This document shows positions 25,028-35,092 of a stretch of DNA of 64,000 bases, one piece after another. The notes under the pieces were generated by a model that was given only the letters and a program-made list of their open reading frames with translations, searched no databases and was not told the origin of the DNA. Within the stretch, counting starts at the first letter, position 1. The number at the start of each line of letters is the position of its first letter. Source of the stretch: an uncultured Oscillospiraceae bacterium (GTDB lineage Bacteria; Bacillota; Clostridia; Oscillospirales; Oscillospiraceae); contig CAJUSE010000006.1 in NCBI GenBank assembly GCA_910588975.1, positions 26,840-90,839 of the forward strand. Reading direction: 5' to 3'. Made by a program: the position numbers and the translations under genes.

Positions 25028-25822
25028 TTATCCCTGCCACCCCACAGGCAGCCATTGATCGGGCAGCAGGCGGGCCTCGCCGCTGCCATAGGTCAAGTCC
25101 AAAGTGCCCGTGACCTGCTCTCCCCGCTGGGCAAAGGTCTCCATCACCCGCTCCAGGGAAAAGGCCAAACGCTGGAAATCTCCGCTCATGGGCATCTCCA
25201 CCGTCAGGCCCTCCCCATAGCCGAAATAGATGCTGTTCATGGCCGACAGGTCAATAAAGCCGGTGAGCCCCTGGCACAATCCCCGCTCCTCCAGAGCGGC
25301 AAACAGGGCCTTCAGGCTGTCCAGCTTCCGCTGCTCCTCGGCCTCCACCGCCAGGGGGGAGCCCAGGTTGGGGGGCTGAGGGGTGATACCCAGGATACTG
25401 GGCAGTTCGCTGCCGCCGGACAGCTCCAGCAGCTTGCACCCCGCAGAGAGCAGCCATCGGCCCTCCTCGGTGTCCACGGCGGCCACGGCTACCGACTCCA
25501 CGATGCGCAGCTCCAGCACGTCGGGGGGCCGGACCACCACCGCTCCCTTGGACACATAGGGCAGCTTGCGCTGGATGTTCACAATGGTCTGGGGCCGGTT
25601 GATGAGAAAGAGATTGTCCCCCTTCTCCACCCCCGAAGCGGCGGCGATCTCCTGGGCGGTGTAGCGGCTGTTGCCCACCACCACCACTTCGTTGACCCGG
25701 AAGAAGGCGACACAGCCGGCGGCAATGGCCAGCAGGATGACCAGAAGGGACAGCAACTTATAGAGGCCGCCGAAGCGTCCTCCCCGTCGCCGGTGCCGAT
25801 CCCGGTTTTTCCTCCTTGCCAT
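25028..25822 (-). CDS. ftsQ: Division protein FtsQ/DivIB (POTRA domain)
   Basis: The 264-residue protein has a highly basic cytoplasmic tail (residues 1-18), one membrane helix (about 20-42), and an extracytoplasmic POTRA domain beginning VNEVVVVGNSRYTAQEI, followed by the beta domain. This is the DivIB/FtsQ layout; the protein belongs to the FtsQ-FtsL-FtsB subcomplex that activates septal wall synthesis. It lies between murA and ftsZ, the usual place. In Gram-positives the name divIB is also used. Confidence 0.92.
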   Translation of the reverse strand: MARRKNRDRHRRRGGRFGGLYKLLSLLVILLAIAAGCVAFFRVNEVVVVGNSRYTAQEIAAASGVEKGDNLFLINRPQTIVNIQRKLPYVSKGAVVVRPPDVLELRIVESVAVAAVDTEEGRWLLSAGCKLLELSGGSELPSILGITPQPPNLGSPLAVEAEEQRKLDSLKALFAALEERGLCQGLTGFIDLSAMNSIYFGYGEGLTVEMPMSGDFQRLAFSLERVMETFAQRGEQVTGTLDLTYGSGEARLLPDQWLPVGWQG

Positions 25823-25939
25823 GGAACTGCCTCAACTGCCTTTCTCTCTGTCCCCCGCCCGGCCGGGCAGTGGGGTATTGCTGTTATCATACCACCCATT
25901 GGTGAAAAAATCGTTAAAAAAGTCTTACAATCTGCTTTT

Positions 25940-27205
25940 TTATTCGGTTTCCTGCTCCTCTTTCCGCCAAATATCCGCTCCCAGCGCCCGCAGGTCTCCC
26001 GCCAGGTCGGCATAACCCCGGTCAATATGCTCCAGCTGGCGGATCACCGTCTCCCCTCGGGCGGCCGCTCCGGCCACAGCCAAGGCGGCGCCCCCCCGCA
26101 GATCGGTAGCCGCCACCCGGGCTCCGTGAAGGCTCTCCACGCCATAGACCACCGCCACCCGGCCCTCCAGCCGGATGTCCGCCCCCATGCGGATGAGCTG
26201 GTCCACATGGCGGTAGCGGCTGGTGAACATATTCTCCACAAAGAGGGTGGCCCCCTCCGAACAGGTCAGGGCGGCCATGACCACCGCCTGCGCATCGGTG
26301 GGAAAGCCGGGATAGGGGGCGGTGCGGACAGGGCTGACGGCCTTCAGCCGCCGGGGGGCCTTCAGGGAGATGGCCGACCGGCTGCTTTTGATCTCACACC
26401 CCGCCTCGCTGAGCAGAGCGGTAACGGTGGATAGGTGCCGCCAGTCCACCCCGGTACATTCCCCCTGACCGCCGGTGGCGGCCAAAGCGGAGAGATAGGT
26501 GGCGCAGACGATCCGGTCGGCCATGACGGTGTACTCGCCGCCGTGGAGAGGCACGCCCCCTTCGATGACCACCACCGAGCTGCCCGCTCCCCGGACCCTG
26601 GCACCCAAGGTGTTGAGAAATGCCTGCAGATCCACGATCTCGGGCTCCCGGGCGGCGTTGGTGATGGTGGTGGTCCCCGGGGCCATAACGGCGGCCAGCA
26701 TAGCATTTTCGGTAGCCCCCACACTGGGCAGAGACAGGGCGATGTCACCGCCATGGAGGGGCCCGGTGCAGAGGAGCCGCCCCCCCTCCTCTTGGATATC
26801 CGCCCCCAGGGTGGTCAGCGAGGAGATATGTAGGTCGATGGGCCGGGGGCCCAGCTCACAGCCCCCGGGATAGCTCAACTCGGCCCGGCCCATCCGGGAT
26901 AACAGGGGCCCTAAAAATATGACGGAGGAGCGCATCTCCCCCATCAGGCTATCGGGCACGTCCCACCCCACAGGGGCAGAGGCATCCACCGTGACCGTCT
27001 CCCCTTCTCGGCTGACCTTGCAGCCCAGGTGGCGGAGAATGTCCAAAGTAAACTCCACGTCGGTGAGCCGGGGGCAGTTGTGGATCATGCATTCCCCCGG
27101 TGCCAGCAGGGTAGCTGCCAGAATGGGCAGCACGCTGTTTTTAGCCCCCTGAATGGGGACCGAGCCGGAGAGGGGGTGGCCCCCCCGAATGGTAAATACG
27201 CTCAT
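25940..27205 (-). CDS. murA: UDP-N-acetylglucosamine 1-carboxyvinyltransferase (MurA)
   Basis: The 421-residue enzyme transfers enolpyruvate from PEP to UDP-GlcNAc, the first committed step of peptidoglycan synthesis and the target of fosfomycin. The substrate-binding GAKNSVLPILAATLL lies near the start. The loop ELSYPGGCELGPRPIDLH holds the catalytic Cys, at residue 116, so this copy should be fosfomycin-sensitive in principle. The ATG is preceded by GGGAGGG. Its position between murG and ftsQ, where other Firmicutes often have murB, is a feature of this lineage. Confidence 0.96.
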   Translation of the reverse strand: MSVFTIRGGHPLSGSVPIQGAKNSVLPILAATLLAPGECMIHNCPRLTDVEFTLDILRHLGCKVSREGETVTVDASAPVGWDVPDSLMGEMRSSVIFLGPLLSRMGRAELSYPGGCELGPRPIDLHISSLTTLGADIQEEGGRLLCTGPLHGGDIALSLPSVGATENAMLAAVMAPGTTTITNAAREPEIVDLQAFLNTLGARVRGAGSSVVVIEGGVPLHGGEYTVMADRIVCATYLSALAATGGQGECTGVDWRHLSTVTALLSEAGCEIKSSRSAISLKAPRRLKAVSPVRTAPYPGFPTDAQAVVMAALTCSEGATLFVENMFTSRYRHVDQLIRMGADIRLEGRVAVVYGVESLHGARVAATDLRGGAALAVAGAAARGETVIRQLEHIDRGYADLAGDLRALGADIWRKEEQETE

Positions 27206-27275
27206 AACACGCCCTCCCAGGATGAATTCTGGGCCATCCTATGCGTGGGAAGGGGCGTGGGTGTATCAGCGGGTT

Positions 27276-28394
27276 TTACCCCCGGGCTATAAGGTCCTTC
27301 AGGGTGGTGTAGATCTTTTCGTTGGCATCGCTCACCGCCAGTGCGGTAAGTGAGCGGGCCATATCGGCACGCCGGGCAGGGTCGTGGAGCAGGCTGGTGG
27401 CCGTCTCGTAGAGGGCCCTACCCGAGCAATCCTTTTCAGGCAGCAGCACCGCCCCGCCCACCTCGGAGAGGATCCTGGCGTTCTTGGTCTGATGGTCGGC
27501 GGTGACGTTGGGAGAGGGCACCAGGATGGAGGGCTTGGCAATGGCGGCCAGCTCGGAGATGGTGGAGGCCCCCGAGCGGCAGATCACCAGATCGGCGGCG
27601 GCCATCACAAGGGCCATATCGTCAATGTACGCCCGCAGCTCCACCCCTGAGTCCTCTGCCACCCCGGCGGCGGCCAGATCTCCGGCCATGGCGGCGTAGT
27701 CCCGGCCGGCTCCGTGGATGTGGCGGAAGGGGGCGCCCTCCCGGCTCTCCAAAATCATAAAGTCAGTCATATAGCCGTTCATCACCCGGGCCCCCAGGCT
27801 GCCCCAGAAGGAGACCAGCAGGGGCCGGTCATCTGTAAAGCCCAGCTTCTCCCGGGCCTCCTGGCGGGTGTAACGGAAAAAGTCCCCCCGGACGGGGGTG
27901 CCGGTGAGGACCACCTTTTCCGGCTGCTCATAGGCATTGCGGCTCTCGGCAAAGCCCACCATGACCACGTCGCAGACCTTGCTCAGGGCCTTTGTGGTCA
28001 GGCCGGGAACGGCGTTGGACTCGTGAACGGCGGTGGGAATGCCCATTTTTGCGGCGGCCTTGACCACGGGATAGCTGGCATACCCCCCAGTGCCCACCAC
28101 CAGATCGGGCTGAAACTCCTTCAAAATCCGCTTAGCCTGGGTGTCGGAGAGGGCCATATTCACCAACGTGCGCACGTTGTGCCCCACCGCCTTGGGGGTG
28201 AGGGAGCGCTGGAAGTTGGTGATGGTCACCGTTTTGAGGGGAAAGCCCTCCTGGGGGACCAGCCGCTCCTCCATGCCCCCGTCAGCCCCCACAAAGAGGA
28301 CCTCCGCCCCCTCCCGCTCCCGGAACATCCGGGCCAGGGCCAGGGCGGGGTTGATATGGCCGGCGGTACCGCCGCAGGTGAAGAGTATATTCAT
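27276..28394 (-). CDS. murG: Lipid II synthase, UDP-GlcNAc transferase (MurG)
   Basis: The 372-residue glycosyltransferase adds GlcNAc to lipid I at the inner face of the membrane. The N-terminal domain has FTCGGTAGHINPALALA, and a second glycine-rich loop follows at VVGTGGYASYP. The C-terminal donor-binding domain shows SFWGSLGARVMN and CRSGASTISELAAIAKPSIL, with the Glu that binds the ribose of UDP-GlcNAc. It begins at ATG behind a GGGGGG-type site and is downstream of ftsW. Confidence 0.96.
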   Translation of the reverse strand: MNILFTCGGTAGHINPALALARMFREREGAEVLFVGADGGMEERLVPQEGFPLKTVTITNFQRSLTPKAVGHNVRTLVNMALSDTQAKRILKEFQPDLVVGTGGYASYPVVKAAAKMGIPTAVHESNAVPGLTTKALSKVCDVVMVGFAESRNAYEQPEKVVLTGTPVRGDFFRYTRQEAREKLGFTDDRPLLVSFWGSLGARVMNGYMTDFMILESREGAPFRHIHGAGRDYAAMAGDLAAAGVAEDSGVELRAYIDDMALVMAAADLVICRSGASTISELAAIAKPSILVPSPNVTADHQTKNARILSEVGGAVLLPEKDCSGRALYETATSLLHDPARRADMARSLTALAVSDANEKIYTTLKDLIARG

Positions 28395-28493
28395 AATTTA
28401 TCCCCCCAGATAAGTGAAACAGTGAAAAAGCGAACTGTAAAGGGCTAAAAGCGGGGCGGCAGACCTCGCCGGGTATTTCGCCATTTGCTTTTC

Positions 28494-28576
28494 GTAGGGG
28501 CGGCCTGCGGCCGCCCGATCCTTTTACGGCATAGATCAATTTTCGCAAAGAGCGGGCGGTCACAGGCCGCCCCTAC
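28494..28576. repeat. Paired GTAGGGGCGG palindromes in inverted orientation
   Basis: The 24-nt palindrome GTAGGGGCGGCCTGCGGCCG.. (28494-28517) is matched at 22 of 24 positions by the reverse complement of 28553-28576. Thirty-five bases separate the arms, making a small MITE-like unit between murG and ftsW. Confidence 0.7.
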
Positions 28577-28592
28577 CCTCCTTGCTCCACAC

Positions 28593-29816
28593 TTATTCTT
28601 GCTTGGGTGCCGGTATCTGCCTGGACACGCCCAGCACGATACCCATCTCAATGAGCTGAATGACCAATGCGGTGCCTCCATAGCTGAAGAAGGGCAGGGA
28701 CACGCCGGTGGTGGGCAGGAAGTTGGTCACCACCGAAATGTTCAGGAACACCTGGGCGGCCATCAGGGTGATGATACCCACCACCAGCAGCGAGCCAAAG
28801 GGGTCCCGGGCATGAAGGGCGATCCAGTAGCCCCGAAGGATAAGCAGCAGGAATAAAATGAGCACCAGATAGGCCCCCACAAGGCCCATCTCCTCACACC
28901 AGACCGAGAAAATGAAGTCGTTTTCCGCCTCGGGCAGGAATAGCTGCTTCTGCCTCCCCTGGCCGAAGCCCACGCCGAACAGTCCCCCCGAGCCGATGGA
29001 ATAGAGGGACTGGATGATCTGATAGCCGCCGTTTTGCGGGTAGGCCCAGGGGTCGGCCTGGACCTGAAGGCGCAGGGACATATAGCTGGTATTCTGAATG
29101 ATGTACCACAAGCCCGCCCCTATCACACCGCCGCCGATGAGAATCCAGTGCCAGCCGATGCCCCCGGCAAAGAGGATGGCGGCAGCGGGGATCAGGATGA
29201 GGATGGTACCCGACATATGGGGCTCCGCCTTCATCAGCAGCACGATGAGCAGCAGGATGACCCCATAGGGCACCAGCTCCAGAAAGCCCCAGTCCTCCAG
29301 CTTCTGCATGACCTTACCGGCGGGGAACTTGCCCAGATAGACATTGGGGTCGTACTGGGTCCGCTTGACCTCGTGCCGGCGGCTCATTCGGGCGGAGAAG
29401 AACAGGATGACCCCCAGCTTTGCCACCTCCGAGGGCTGGAAGGAGGGAATGGGGCCGATGCGGCGGATCCACCGCTTGACGCCGTCGCTTCGGACGGTGT
29501 GGACGCCGGGGATCAGCACCAGTACCAGCAGCACCAGGGCCACCCCCAGCAGCAGGATGGAGAAAAAGCGGTAATACTGGTAGTTGATCCGGCTGGCCGC
29601 ATACATGAGCACAAAGCCCAGAAGGGCGTAGATGCCCTGGTGGACGAAGTAGGTGGTAGCCTTGGCCCCCTCGTTGATGGCGGTGGGGTAGGATGCCGAA
29701 AACACGGTGATGACCCCAATGCCGGTGAGCAGGACCACCAGCATCAGAAAGGGCAGGTCCAGGGGAGCGGCAGCCAGCTGCTGCTCCATGGTCAGATCAC
29801 GCTTGATGGTGGGCAT
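28593..29816 (-). CDS. ftsW: SEDS-family septal peptidoglycan glycosyltransferase (FtsW/SpoVE)
   Basis: The 407-residue protein has about ten membrane helices and SEDS features: the WIRRIGPIPSFQPSEVAKLGV block, the PHMSGTILIL segment and the late FLPTTGVSLPFFSYGGT signature. It polymerises lipid II with the class B PBP encoded a few genes upstream. The ATG at 29816 is taken because the GGAGGTG site overlaps an earlier in-frame GTG. FtsW and sporulation SpoVE cannot be separated by sequence alone; the cluster position favours the division role. Confidence 0.94.
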   Translation of the reverse strand: MPTIKRDLTMEQQLAAAPLDLPFLMLVVLLTGIGVITVFSASYPTAINEGAKATTYFVHQGIYALLGFVLMYAASRINYQYYRFFSILLLGVALVLLVLVLIPGVHTVRSDGVKRWIRRIGPIPSFQPSEVAKLGVILFFSARMSRRHEVKRTQYDPNVYLGKFPAGKVMQKLEDWGFLELVPYGVILLLIVLLMKAEPHMSGTILILIPAAAILFAGGIGWHWILIGGGVIGAGLWYIIQNTSYMSLRLQVQADPWAYPQNGGYQIIQSLYSIGSGGLFGVGFGQGRQKQLFLPEAENDFIFSVWCEEMGLVGAYLVLILFLLLILRGYWIALHARDPFGSLLVVGIITLMAAQVFLNISVVTNFLPTTGVSLPFFSYGGTALVIQLIEMGIVLGVSRQIPAPKQE

Positions 29817-29851
29817 GGCGGTCACCTCCGTTTTTTCATGTTAGGCCAAAC

Positions 29852-30877
29852 TTACAGGCCGTAGCGCTGACGCACGCCAAAATAGGCGATAATGCAGAAC
29901 AGGGCGGAGACGGTGGCAAAGACTCCAACCACCTTCTTCTCCTTCCACCCGCACATCTCAAAGTGGTGGTGGAGAGGGGCCATTTTGAACAGCCGCTTGC
30001 CCGTCCCGGTCAGCTTCCGGGTCAGCTTGAAGTAGGACACCTGAAGGATGTCGGACATGGTTTCGGCAATATAGACGATGCCCACCGGGATGAGCACCAA
30101 TGGCATATCCAAGGCAAAGGCCAGCCCGCAGACCATCCCCCCCAGAAAGAGAGAACCAGTGTCCCCCATAAAGACCTGGGCGGGGTAGTGGTTATAGAGC
30201 AGGAAGCCCAGCAGCCCTCCAAGCAGAGCGCAGGAGACCGTCACCAGCTCCCCACGGCCCCAGAGGGCGGCCACCACAGTGAAAAAGAGGGCCACGGGCA
30301 CGGTTACGCTGGAGCTCAGACCGTCCACCCCATCGGTGATGTTGACGGCGTTCACACAGCCCACCATCACAAAGGCGGCGAAGGCCATATACACCGTCCA
30401 GGACAGGGGGATGGTGGTCTGGACAAAGGGAATGTAAAGGTTGGGAGACAGATAGCCCTCGCTGCGCAGCAGCACCGTCATCAAAATGGCGGCGGAGAGC
30501 TGGAGGAGGAACTTCTTTCCGGCGGTGAGGCCGGTATTTTCATGGTGGACCACCTTCATATAGTCGTCAATGAAGCCGATGGCCCCAAAGACAAGGGCAA
30601 AGAGATAGACGTAAAGCCCTCCCCGGTTGCCCGAGGAGATGTGGCTCCAGCCCAGCACCAGGGTCACAAGGCCCATGGCGGTGATGAACATAAGCCCTCC
30701 CATGGTGGGGGTGCCCTGCTTGGACATGTGCCACTTGGGACCGATCTCCTTGATGGACTGGCCGGCGTGAAGGGCCCGGAGCACTGGGATGAGCAACCGG
30801 CCGAAGAAGGCGGTGAGGGCAAAGCTGAGGCCAACCACCAACAGGATTTCTATGACAGCGTCTTTTACATTCAACAT
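29852..30877 (-). CDS. mraY: Phospho-N-acetylmuramoyl-pentapeptide transferase (MraY)
   Basis: The 341-residue protein has ten membrane helices and makes lipid I from UDP-MurNAc-pentapeptide and undecaprenyl phosphate. Signatures are GPKWHMSKQGTPTMGG near residue 45, FIDDYMKV (the magnesium-binding aspartates), NAVNITDGVDGL and the cytoplasmic PLHHHFEMCGW near the C-terminus. The ATG at 30877 follows GGGGAGGACC. It directly follows murE; murF, which normally separates them, is absent. Confidence 0.97.
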   Translation of the reverse strand: MLNVKDAVIEILLVVGLSFALTAFFGRLLIPVLRALHAGQSIKEIGPKWHMSKQGTPTMGGLMFITAMGLVTLVLGWSHISSGNRGGLYVYLFALVFGAIGFIDDYMKVVHHENTGLTAGKKFLLQLSAAILMTVLLRSEGYLSPNLYIPFVQTTIPLSWTVYMAFAAFVMVGCVNAVNITDGVDGLSSSVTVPVALFFTVVAALWGRGELVTVSCALLGGLLGFLLYNHYPAQVFMGDTGSLFLGGMVCGLAFALDMPLVLIPVGIVYIAETMSDILQVSYFKLTRKLTGTGKRLFKMAPLHHHFEMCGWKEKKVVGVFATVSALFCIIAYFGVRQRYGL

Positions 30878-30940
30878 GGCTTGAGGTCCTCCCCAGCATT
30901 TCAACATTCCTGCCCATTGGGCACGTGAGGGGCTATTTTA

Positions 30941-32374
30941 TCATATTTTGCCCCAATTTGCAACGATTTCCCGCTCATCCATAGGCCGTTTTTCCCCGTT
31001 GACCTCCTGATAGGTCTCATGGCCCTTCCCCGCCAGCAGCAGGGTATCCCCCTCCCGGAGCAGCCGCAGGGCGGCCCCGATGGCACACACCCGGTCGGGT
31101 TCCATCAAAAAGGTGTGGGGCAGGGTCTCAATGCCCGCCAGGATCTCGGCCATGATGGCCGTGGGCTCTTCGCTACGGGGGTTATCCGAGGTGAGGATGC
31201 ACCCGTCGGCCAATGTGGCGGCGATGGCGCCCATGATGGGCCGCTTGGCCCGGTCCCGGTCCCCGCCGCAGCCGAACAGGCAGAACAGCCTGCCCGGGGT
31301 GAAGGTCCGCAGGGAGAGCAGGGCCTTTTCCAGCGCATCCGGGGTGTGGGCGTAGTCGATGACCACCGTGCCCACACCCATGTGGGGCACCACCTCCATC
31401 CGCCCACGGACCCCCGGGGCATCGGTGAGGGCGGCGGCGCAGTCCCGAAGCCGCAGCCCCAGCGCCAGCCCGCAGGACAGGGCACACAGGGCATTATAGA
31501 GGGAGAAGGAGCCGGGGATGGGCAGGCTCACCCGGGCGATCTCGTATCGGGTGACGGCCACAAAATCGATTCCGTCGGGGCGCAGACGCAGGTCCCGGGC
31601 CGTCAGGTCGGCCTCGTCGTGGCCCTCGGAGTAAGTAAAGGTGGGACAGGGGGTGCTCTTGGCGTAGGCCCGGCCCGCCGGATCATCGTAATTGAGCACA
31701 GCCACCTGACTTTGGTCAAAAAGCCGGCCTTTGGCCTGCTGATAGGCCTCCATGGTGCCGTGGAAATCCAGGTGGTCCTGGGTCAGGTTGGTGAAGGCCC
31801 CCACGGCGAAATCCAGCCCCTCCACCCGGCTCAGGCACAGTGCGTGGGAGGAGACCTCCATCACCACATGGGTGCAGCCGGCATTGGCCATCCGCCGCAG
31901 CCATTGCTGCAGGTCATAGCTCTCAGGAGTGGTGCGCTGGGCGGGGTAGGTCTCCTCCCCCACCCGGATCTCATTGGTCCCCAAAAGCCCCACCTTGGTG
32001 CGGAGGGCACGGGTGAGCATGGCATGGACCAGGCTCGCAGTGGTGGTCTTGCCGTTGGTGCCTGTAATGCCCACCAGCCGGAGCTCCCGGCCGGGGTGGC
32101 CGAACCAGTTGGCCGAGATCTGGGCCAGGGCGGAGCGGGTGTCTTCGGTGAAGAGCACATCCTCCCCCTCCCCCTCCTGGACCAGAAGGGCAGCTGCCCC
32201 CTTGGCCCGGGCCTCGTCGAGGTAGCGGTGGCCGTCGGTCTTGTAGCCCTTCAGAGCCACGAACAGCTCGCCGGGCTGGAGGGTCCTTGTATCATGGGAG
32301 ACGCCTTTGATTTCCACATCCTGGGCCACATTTCCGGTATAGCTGACGCCGGACAGCAGCGTTTGCAGATCCAT
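30941..32374 (-). CDS. murE: UDP-MurNAc-tripeptide synthetase (MurE), meso-diaminopimelate type
   Basis: The 477-residue Mur ligase adds the third residue of the stem peptide. The ATP loop is GITGTNGKTTT near residue 110, the carbamylated-lysine region follows the QDHLDFHGTMEAYQQAK block, and a DYAHTPDAL motif appears near residue 340. The substrate motif is SDNPRSEEP; DNPR marks enzymes that use meso-diaminopimelate rather than lysine. The ATG at 32374 follows AAGGAG. It follows the PBP gene, as in the standard cluster. Confidence 0.96.
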   Translation of the reverse strand: MDLQTLLSGVSYTGNVAQDVEIKGVSHDTRTLQPGELFVALKGYKTDGHRYLDEARAKGAAALLVQEGEGEDVLFTEDTRSALAQISANWFGHPGRELRLVGITGTNGKTTTASLVHAMLTRALRTKVGLLGTNEIRVGEETYPAQRTTPESYDLQQWLRRMANAGCTHVVMEVSSHALCLSRVEGLDFAVGAFTNLTQDHLDFHGTMEAYQQAKGRLFDQSQVAVLNYDDPAGRAYAKSTPCPTFTYSEGHDEADLTARDLRLRPDGIDFVAVTRYEIARVSLPIPGSFSLYNALCALSCGLALGLRLRDCAAALTDAPGVRGRMEVVPHMGVGTVVIDYAHTPDALEKALLSLRTFTPGRLFCLFGCGGDRDRAKRPIMGAIAATLADGCILTSDNPRSEEPTAIMAEILAGIETLPHTFLMEPDRVCAIGAALRLLREGDTLLLAGKGHETYQEVNGEKRPMDEREIVANWGKI

Positions 32375-32434
32375 GCCAACATCTCCTTGCCGCAAGTATC
32401 CCTCTCTTTCTCTATCGGTTTCTTTTTTGAATGG

Positions 32435-34966
32435 TTATTCGGCTGTCATGGTGTTGTCCATAAAGCGGCACTCCACCACAGTGCCCCGCTCCACCTGGGC
32501 GCCGGGGCTGATGGACTGGCTGGCCGCCAGAGAGCTGGAGGCCATATAGCGGCTGGAGCCGCCCACCTTCAGGTAGAGCCCCTCCCGGGCCAGGGCCTGC
32601 TGGGCCTGGTCGGCGGTCTGGCCCCGGACGTCGGGGACGGTGACCAAATCAGTGGGCTTCTCCTCCCCAAGGTAGAGGACCACCTGGCTGCCGCTGGGGA
32701 TAACAGCCCCGCCCACGGGGATCTGGGCGGTGACGGTCTCTCCCTGACCCACGGTGCGGACGGTGAGGCCCGAGCTCTCCACCGCCTCCTTGCCGATCTG
32801 GGCGGTCTGGCCCATCAGGTTGGGGACGGTGACGTCGATCATGGCCTTTTCGGTGTCGCTGTAACGCCGCTCCACCCCCATGCTGTCCAGGATGTTCTCC
32901 ATGAGCTCACCGGCCATCACGGCGGCCATGTTGCCGCCCGAGATGTAATATTTCTTCTCGGTATAGTTGCTGCCGGGGCTCACCGGCTTGGGGGCGTTGT
33001 AGGCCAGCAGCACCACGATCTGGGGGTCGTCGGCGGGGGCAAAGCCCAGGAAGGAGACGATGGTGTAATCCTTACCCTTGTTGATGATGGGGTCCTCGCC
33101 GCTCTTGACCGTCTCGGAGGAGCCAGTCTTGCCGCCGATGCGGTAGCCGGGGACGTAGGCCCGCTTACCTGTGCCGCCGTTGACCACTCCCTCCAGGATG
33201 GTGCGACAGCGCTGGCTGGTCTCCTCGCTGACCACCTGGCGGACCACGGTGGGCTCGTTCTGGGCGATGATATTGCCCTGCTGATCGGTGACCGACTTCA
33301 TCACATAGGGCTGCATGAGGTAGCCCCCGTTGACCACGGCAGAGGCCGCCGTGATGAGCTGGATGGGGGTCACCGTGATCCGCTGCCCAAAGGAGGCGGT
33401 GGCCAGGTAGGTGTTGTCCCGGGTGCCGGGGGCCTCAAAGGTCTTGCGGGAGTGGACGATGCTCTTGCCCTCCCCCTGCATGTCGATGCCGGTGGCCTCC
33501 AAAAAGCCGAAGTCCTCCAGATAGTCATAGAACTTCTTGGGGCCCAGGGCCTGGCCGATCATCATAAAGGCGGGGTTGCAGGAGTTGGCCACCGCCTTGG
33601 CCAGGGTCTGCTGGCCGTGGCCGGGGGCCTTCTGGGAACACTCGATCTTGGTGTCGTCCACCATGTAGTAGCCCGGGCAGTAGTAGGTAGAGTTCTCGTT
33701 GATGACCCCCTCCTCCAGGGCGGCGGCCAGTACAATGGACTTGAAGGTGGAGCCGGGCTCGTAGGAGTCATTCATGGCCTTGTTGCGCCACTGGCGGTTG
33801 CGCATATCGGCCAGGGCGGCGTTGTAGGCCTTCTCTTTCTCCTCGTCGGTAAGCCCGCCGCTCTCCCCGGCGGCCTTCACCCGCTCCAGGTAATCGCTGA
33901 GCACCGGGTCGGTGACCTCCCAGGGGTCGTTGAGGTCGTAGGTGGGGGAGTTGGCCCAGCCCTTGATGGCCCCCGTCTTGGGGTCCATGGCAATGACAAA
34001 GCCCCCATCCTGCACGTCGAACATCTCGATGCCCTTTTCCAGGATACGCTCGCAGTAATACTGGATGGTAGCGTCCAGCGTCAGGGTCAGATCGTTGCCG
34101 TCGGTGGCGTCGTAGTAGTCCTGGAAGGAGTATTTCAGCTCCCGGCTCTTGCCGTCCCGGGCGGTGACCACCCGGCCGGTCTGGCCGGCCAGATTTTCCT
34201 CATAGAGTGCCTCCATGCCGTAGGCTCCCTTGCCGTCATTCCGCCAGTTGACCCAGCCGATGACCTGGGCGGCCAGGGAGTTGTAGGGGTAGTAGCGCTT
34301 GGAGGTGGGGATGAGCTGGATGGAGTTGGACAGGTGGTTTTTCACGATGAAGGAGCGGATCTCATCGGCCACCTCCTTCTCCACCCGGTAGGCGATGATC
34401 TCGTAGTAGCTGTTCAGCTCCATATGCTTTGTCAGCTTCTCCACATCGGCCTCCAGGATCTCGGCCAGTCCCTCGGCCACATTCTTGGCCTCGGGCCGGG
34501 GGTAGTAGTTCTTGCTGGAGGAGCGGATGTTCCCCTCATCGTCGATAAATGCCTCGTCCCAGCGCTCCTGGAGCTTGGCAAAGTCGTTGGGAGAGAGGAT
34601 CACATCGTAGACGGTGGCCGAAGTGGCCAGCACCTTGCCGTTGACGTCGGTGATCTGGCCCCGGTTGGCGGCCACGGCGTTGTCCATGGTCTGCTGGTTG
34701 ATGGCCCGCTCCTGATACTCGGCCCCCTTCTCGATCTGGATCACATAGAGCTGGTGGAACAGGGGCAAAAAGGCGGCGATGCCGAAAATGAGGACCAGCA
34801 GGCCTGTGCGGAACAGAATGGAGCGGTTGGTCTTTTGCATATCGGGGGTGGGGCCCTTCTCCCGGCGCTCCCGGCGCTCCTTGATGCGGCGCTTGCGCTC
34901 GGCCCGCTCCCGGTCCCGCTGCTCTCTGGCCCGGCGCTCCCGCTCCTCCTGGGTCATTCGTGCCAT
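32435..34966 (-). CDS. Class B penicillin-binding protein with two PASTA domains (SpoVD/PBP2-like)
   Basis: The 843-residue transpeptidase crosslinks septal peptidoglycan. It has a long, very charged cytoplasmic tail (residues 1-45, almost all Arg/Glu), one membrane helix (about 50-72), a dimerisation domain, then the catalytic domain with STFK near residue 407, SCN, and KTGS near residue 610. Two PASTA domains close the protein (from about residue 705: VTVPNLMGQTAQ and VTVPDVRGQTADQ). It matches division PBPs and sporulation SpoVD; PASTA pairs favour a division PBP2B/2X-like role but do not decide it. The ATG at 34966 follows GGGAGGGACC. Confidence 0.95.
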   Translation of the reverse strand: MARMTQEERERRAREQRDRERAERKRRIKERRERREKGPTPDMQKTNRSILFRTGLLVLIFGIAAFLPLFHQLYVIQIEKGAEYQERAINQQTMDNAVAANRGQITDVNGKVLATSATVYDVILSPNDFAKLQERWDEAFIDDEGNIRSSSKNYYPRPEAKNVAEGLAEILEADVEKLTKHMELNSYYEIIAYRVEKEVADEIRSFIVKNHLSNSIQLIPTSKRYYPYNSLAAQVIGWVNWRNDGKGAYGMEALYEENLAGQTGRVVTARDGKSRELKYSFQDYYDATDGNDLTLTLDATIQYYCERILEKGIEMFDVQDGGFVIAMDPKTGAIKGWANSPTYDLNDPWEVTDPVLSDYLERVKAAGESGGLTDEEKEKAYNAALADMRNRQWRNKAMNDSYEPGSTFKSIVLAAALEEGVINENSTYYCPGYYMVDDTKIECSQKAPGHGQQTLAKAVANSCNPAFMMIGQALGPKKFYDYLEDFGFLEATGIDMQGEGKSIVHSRKTFEAPGTRDNTYLATASFGQRITVTPIQLITAASAVVNGGYLMQPYVMKSVTDQQGNIIAQNEPTVVRQVVSEETSQRCRTILEGVVNGGTGKRAYVPGYRIGGKTGSSETVKSGEDPIINKGKDYTIVSFLGFAPADDPQIVVLLAYNAPKPVSPGSNYTEKKYYISGGNMAAVMAGELMENILDSMGVERRYSDTEKAMIDVTVPNLMGQTAQIGKEAVESSGLTVRTVGQGETVTAQIPVGGAVIPSGSQVVLYLGEEKPTDLVTVPDVRGQTADQAQQALAREGLYLKVGGSSRYMASSSLAASQSISPGAQVERGTVVECRFMDNTMTAE

Positions 34967-35092
34967 GTGATAGGTCCCTCCCTTCCCGGTTGCTGTCAAA
35001 AGAAAAAGACGTAAGAAAAATTATCTTTCTTACGCCCCTCACTTTCTCTCTATTCTACATTCCCAACCCATCTCAAGCCTATGGCGGCTGGC

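Noticed and set aside
31019..35014. Very long open frame on the plus strand opposite murE and the PBP gene.
   Set aside because: It is an antisense shadow produced by GC-rich codon use; its translation is Gly/His/Val/Leu-rich, it has no ribosome binding site, and both genes beneath it are certain.
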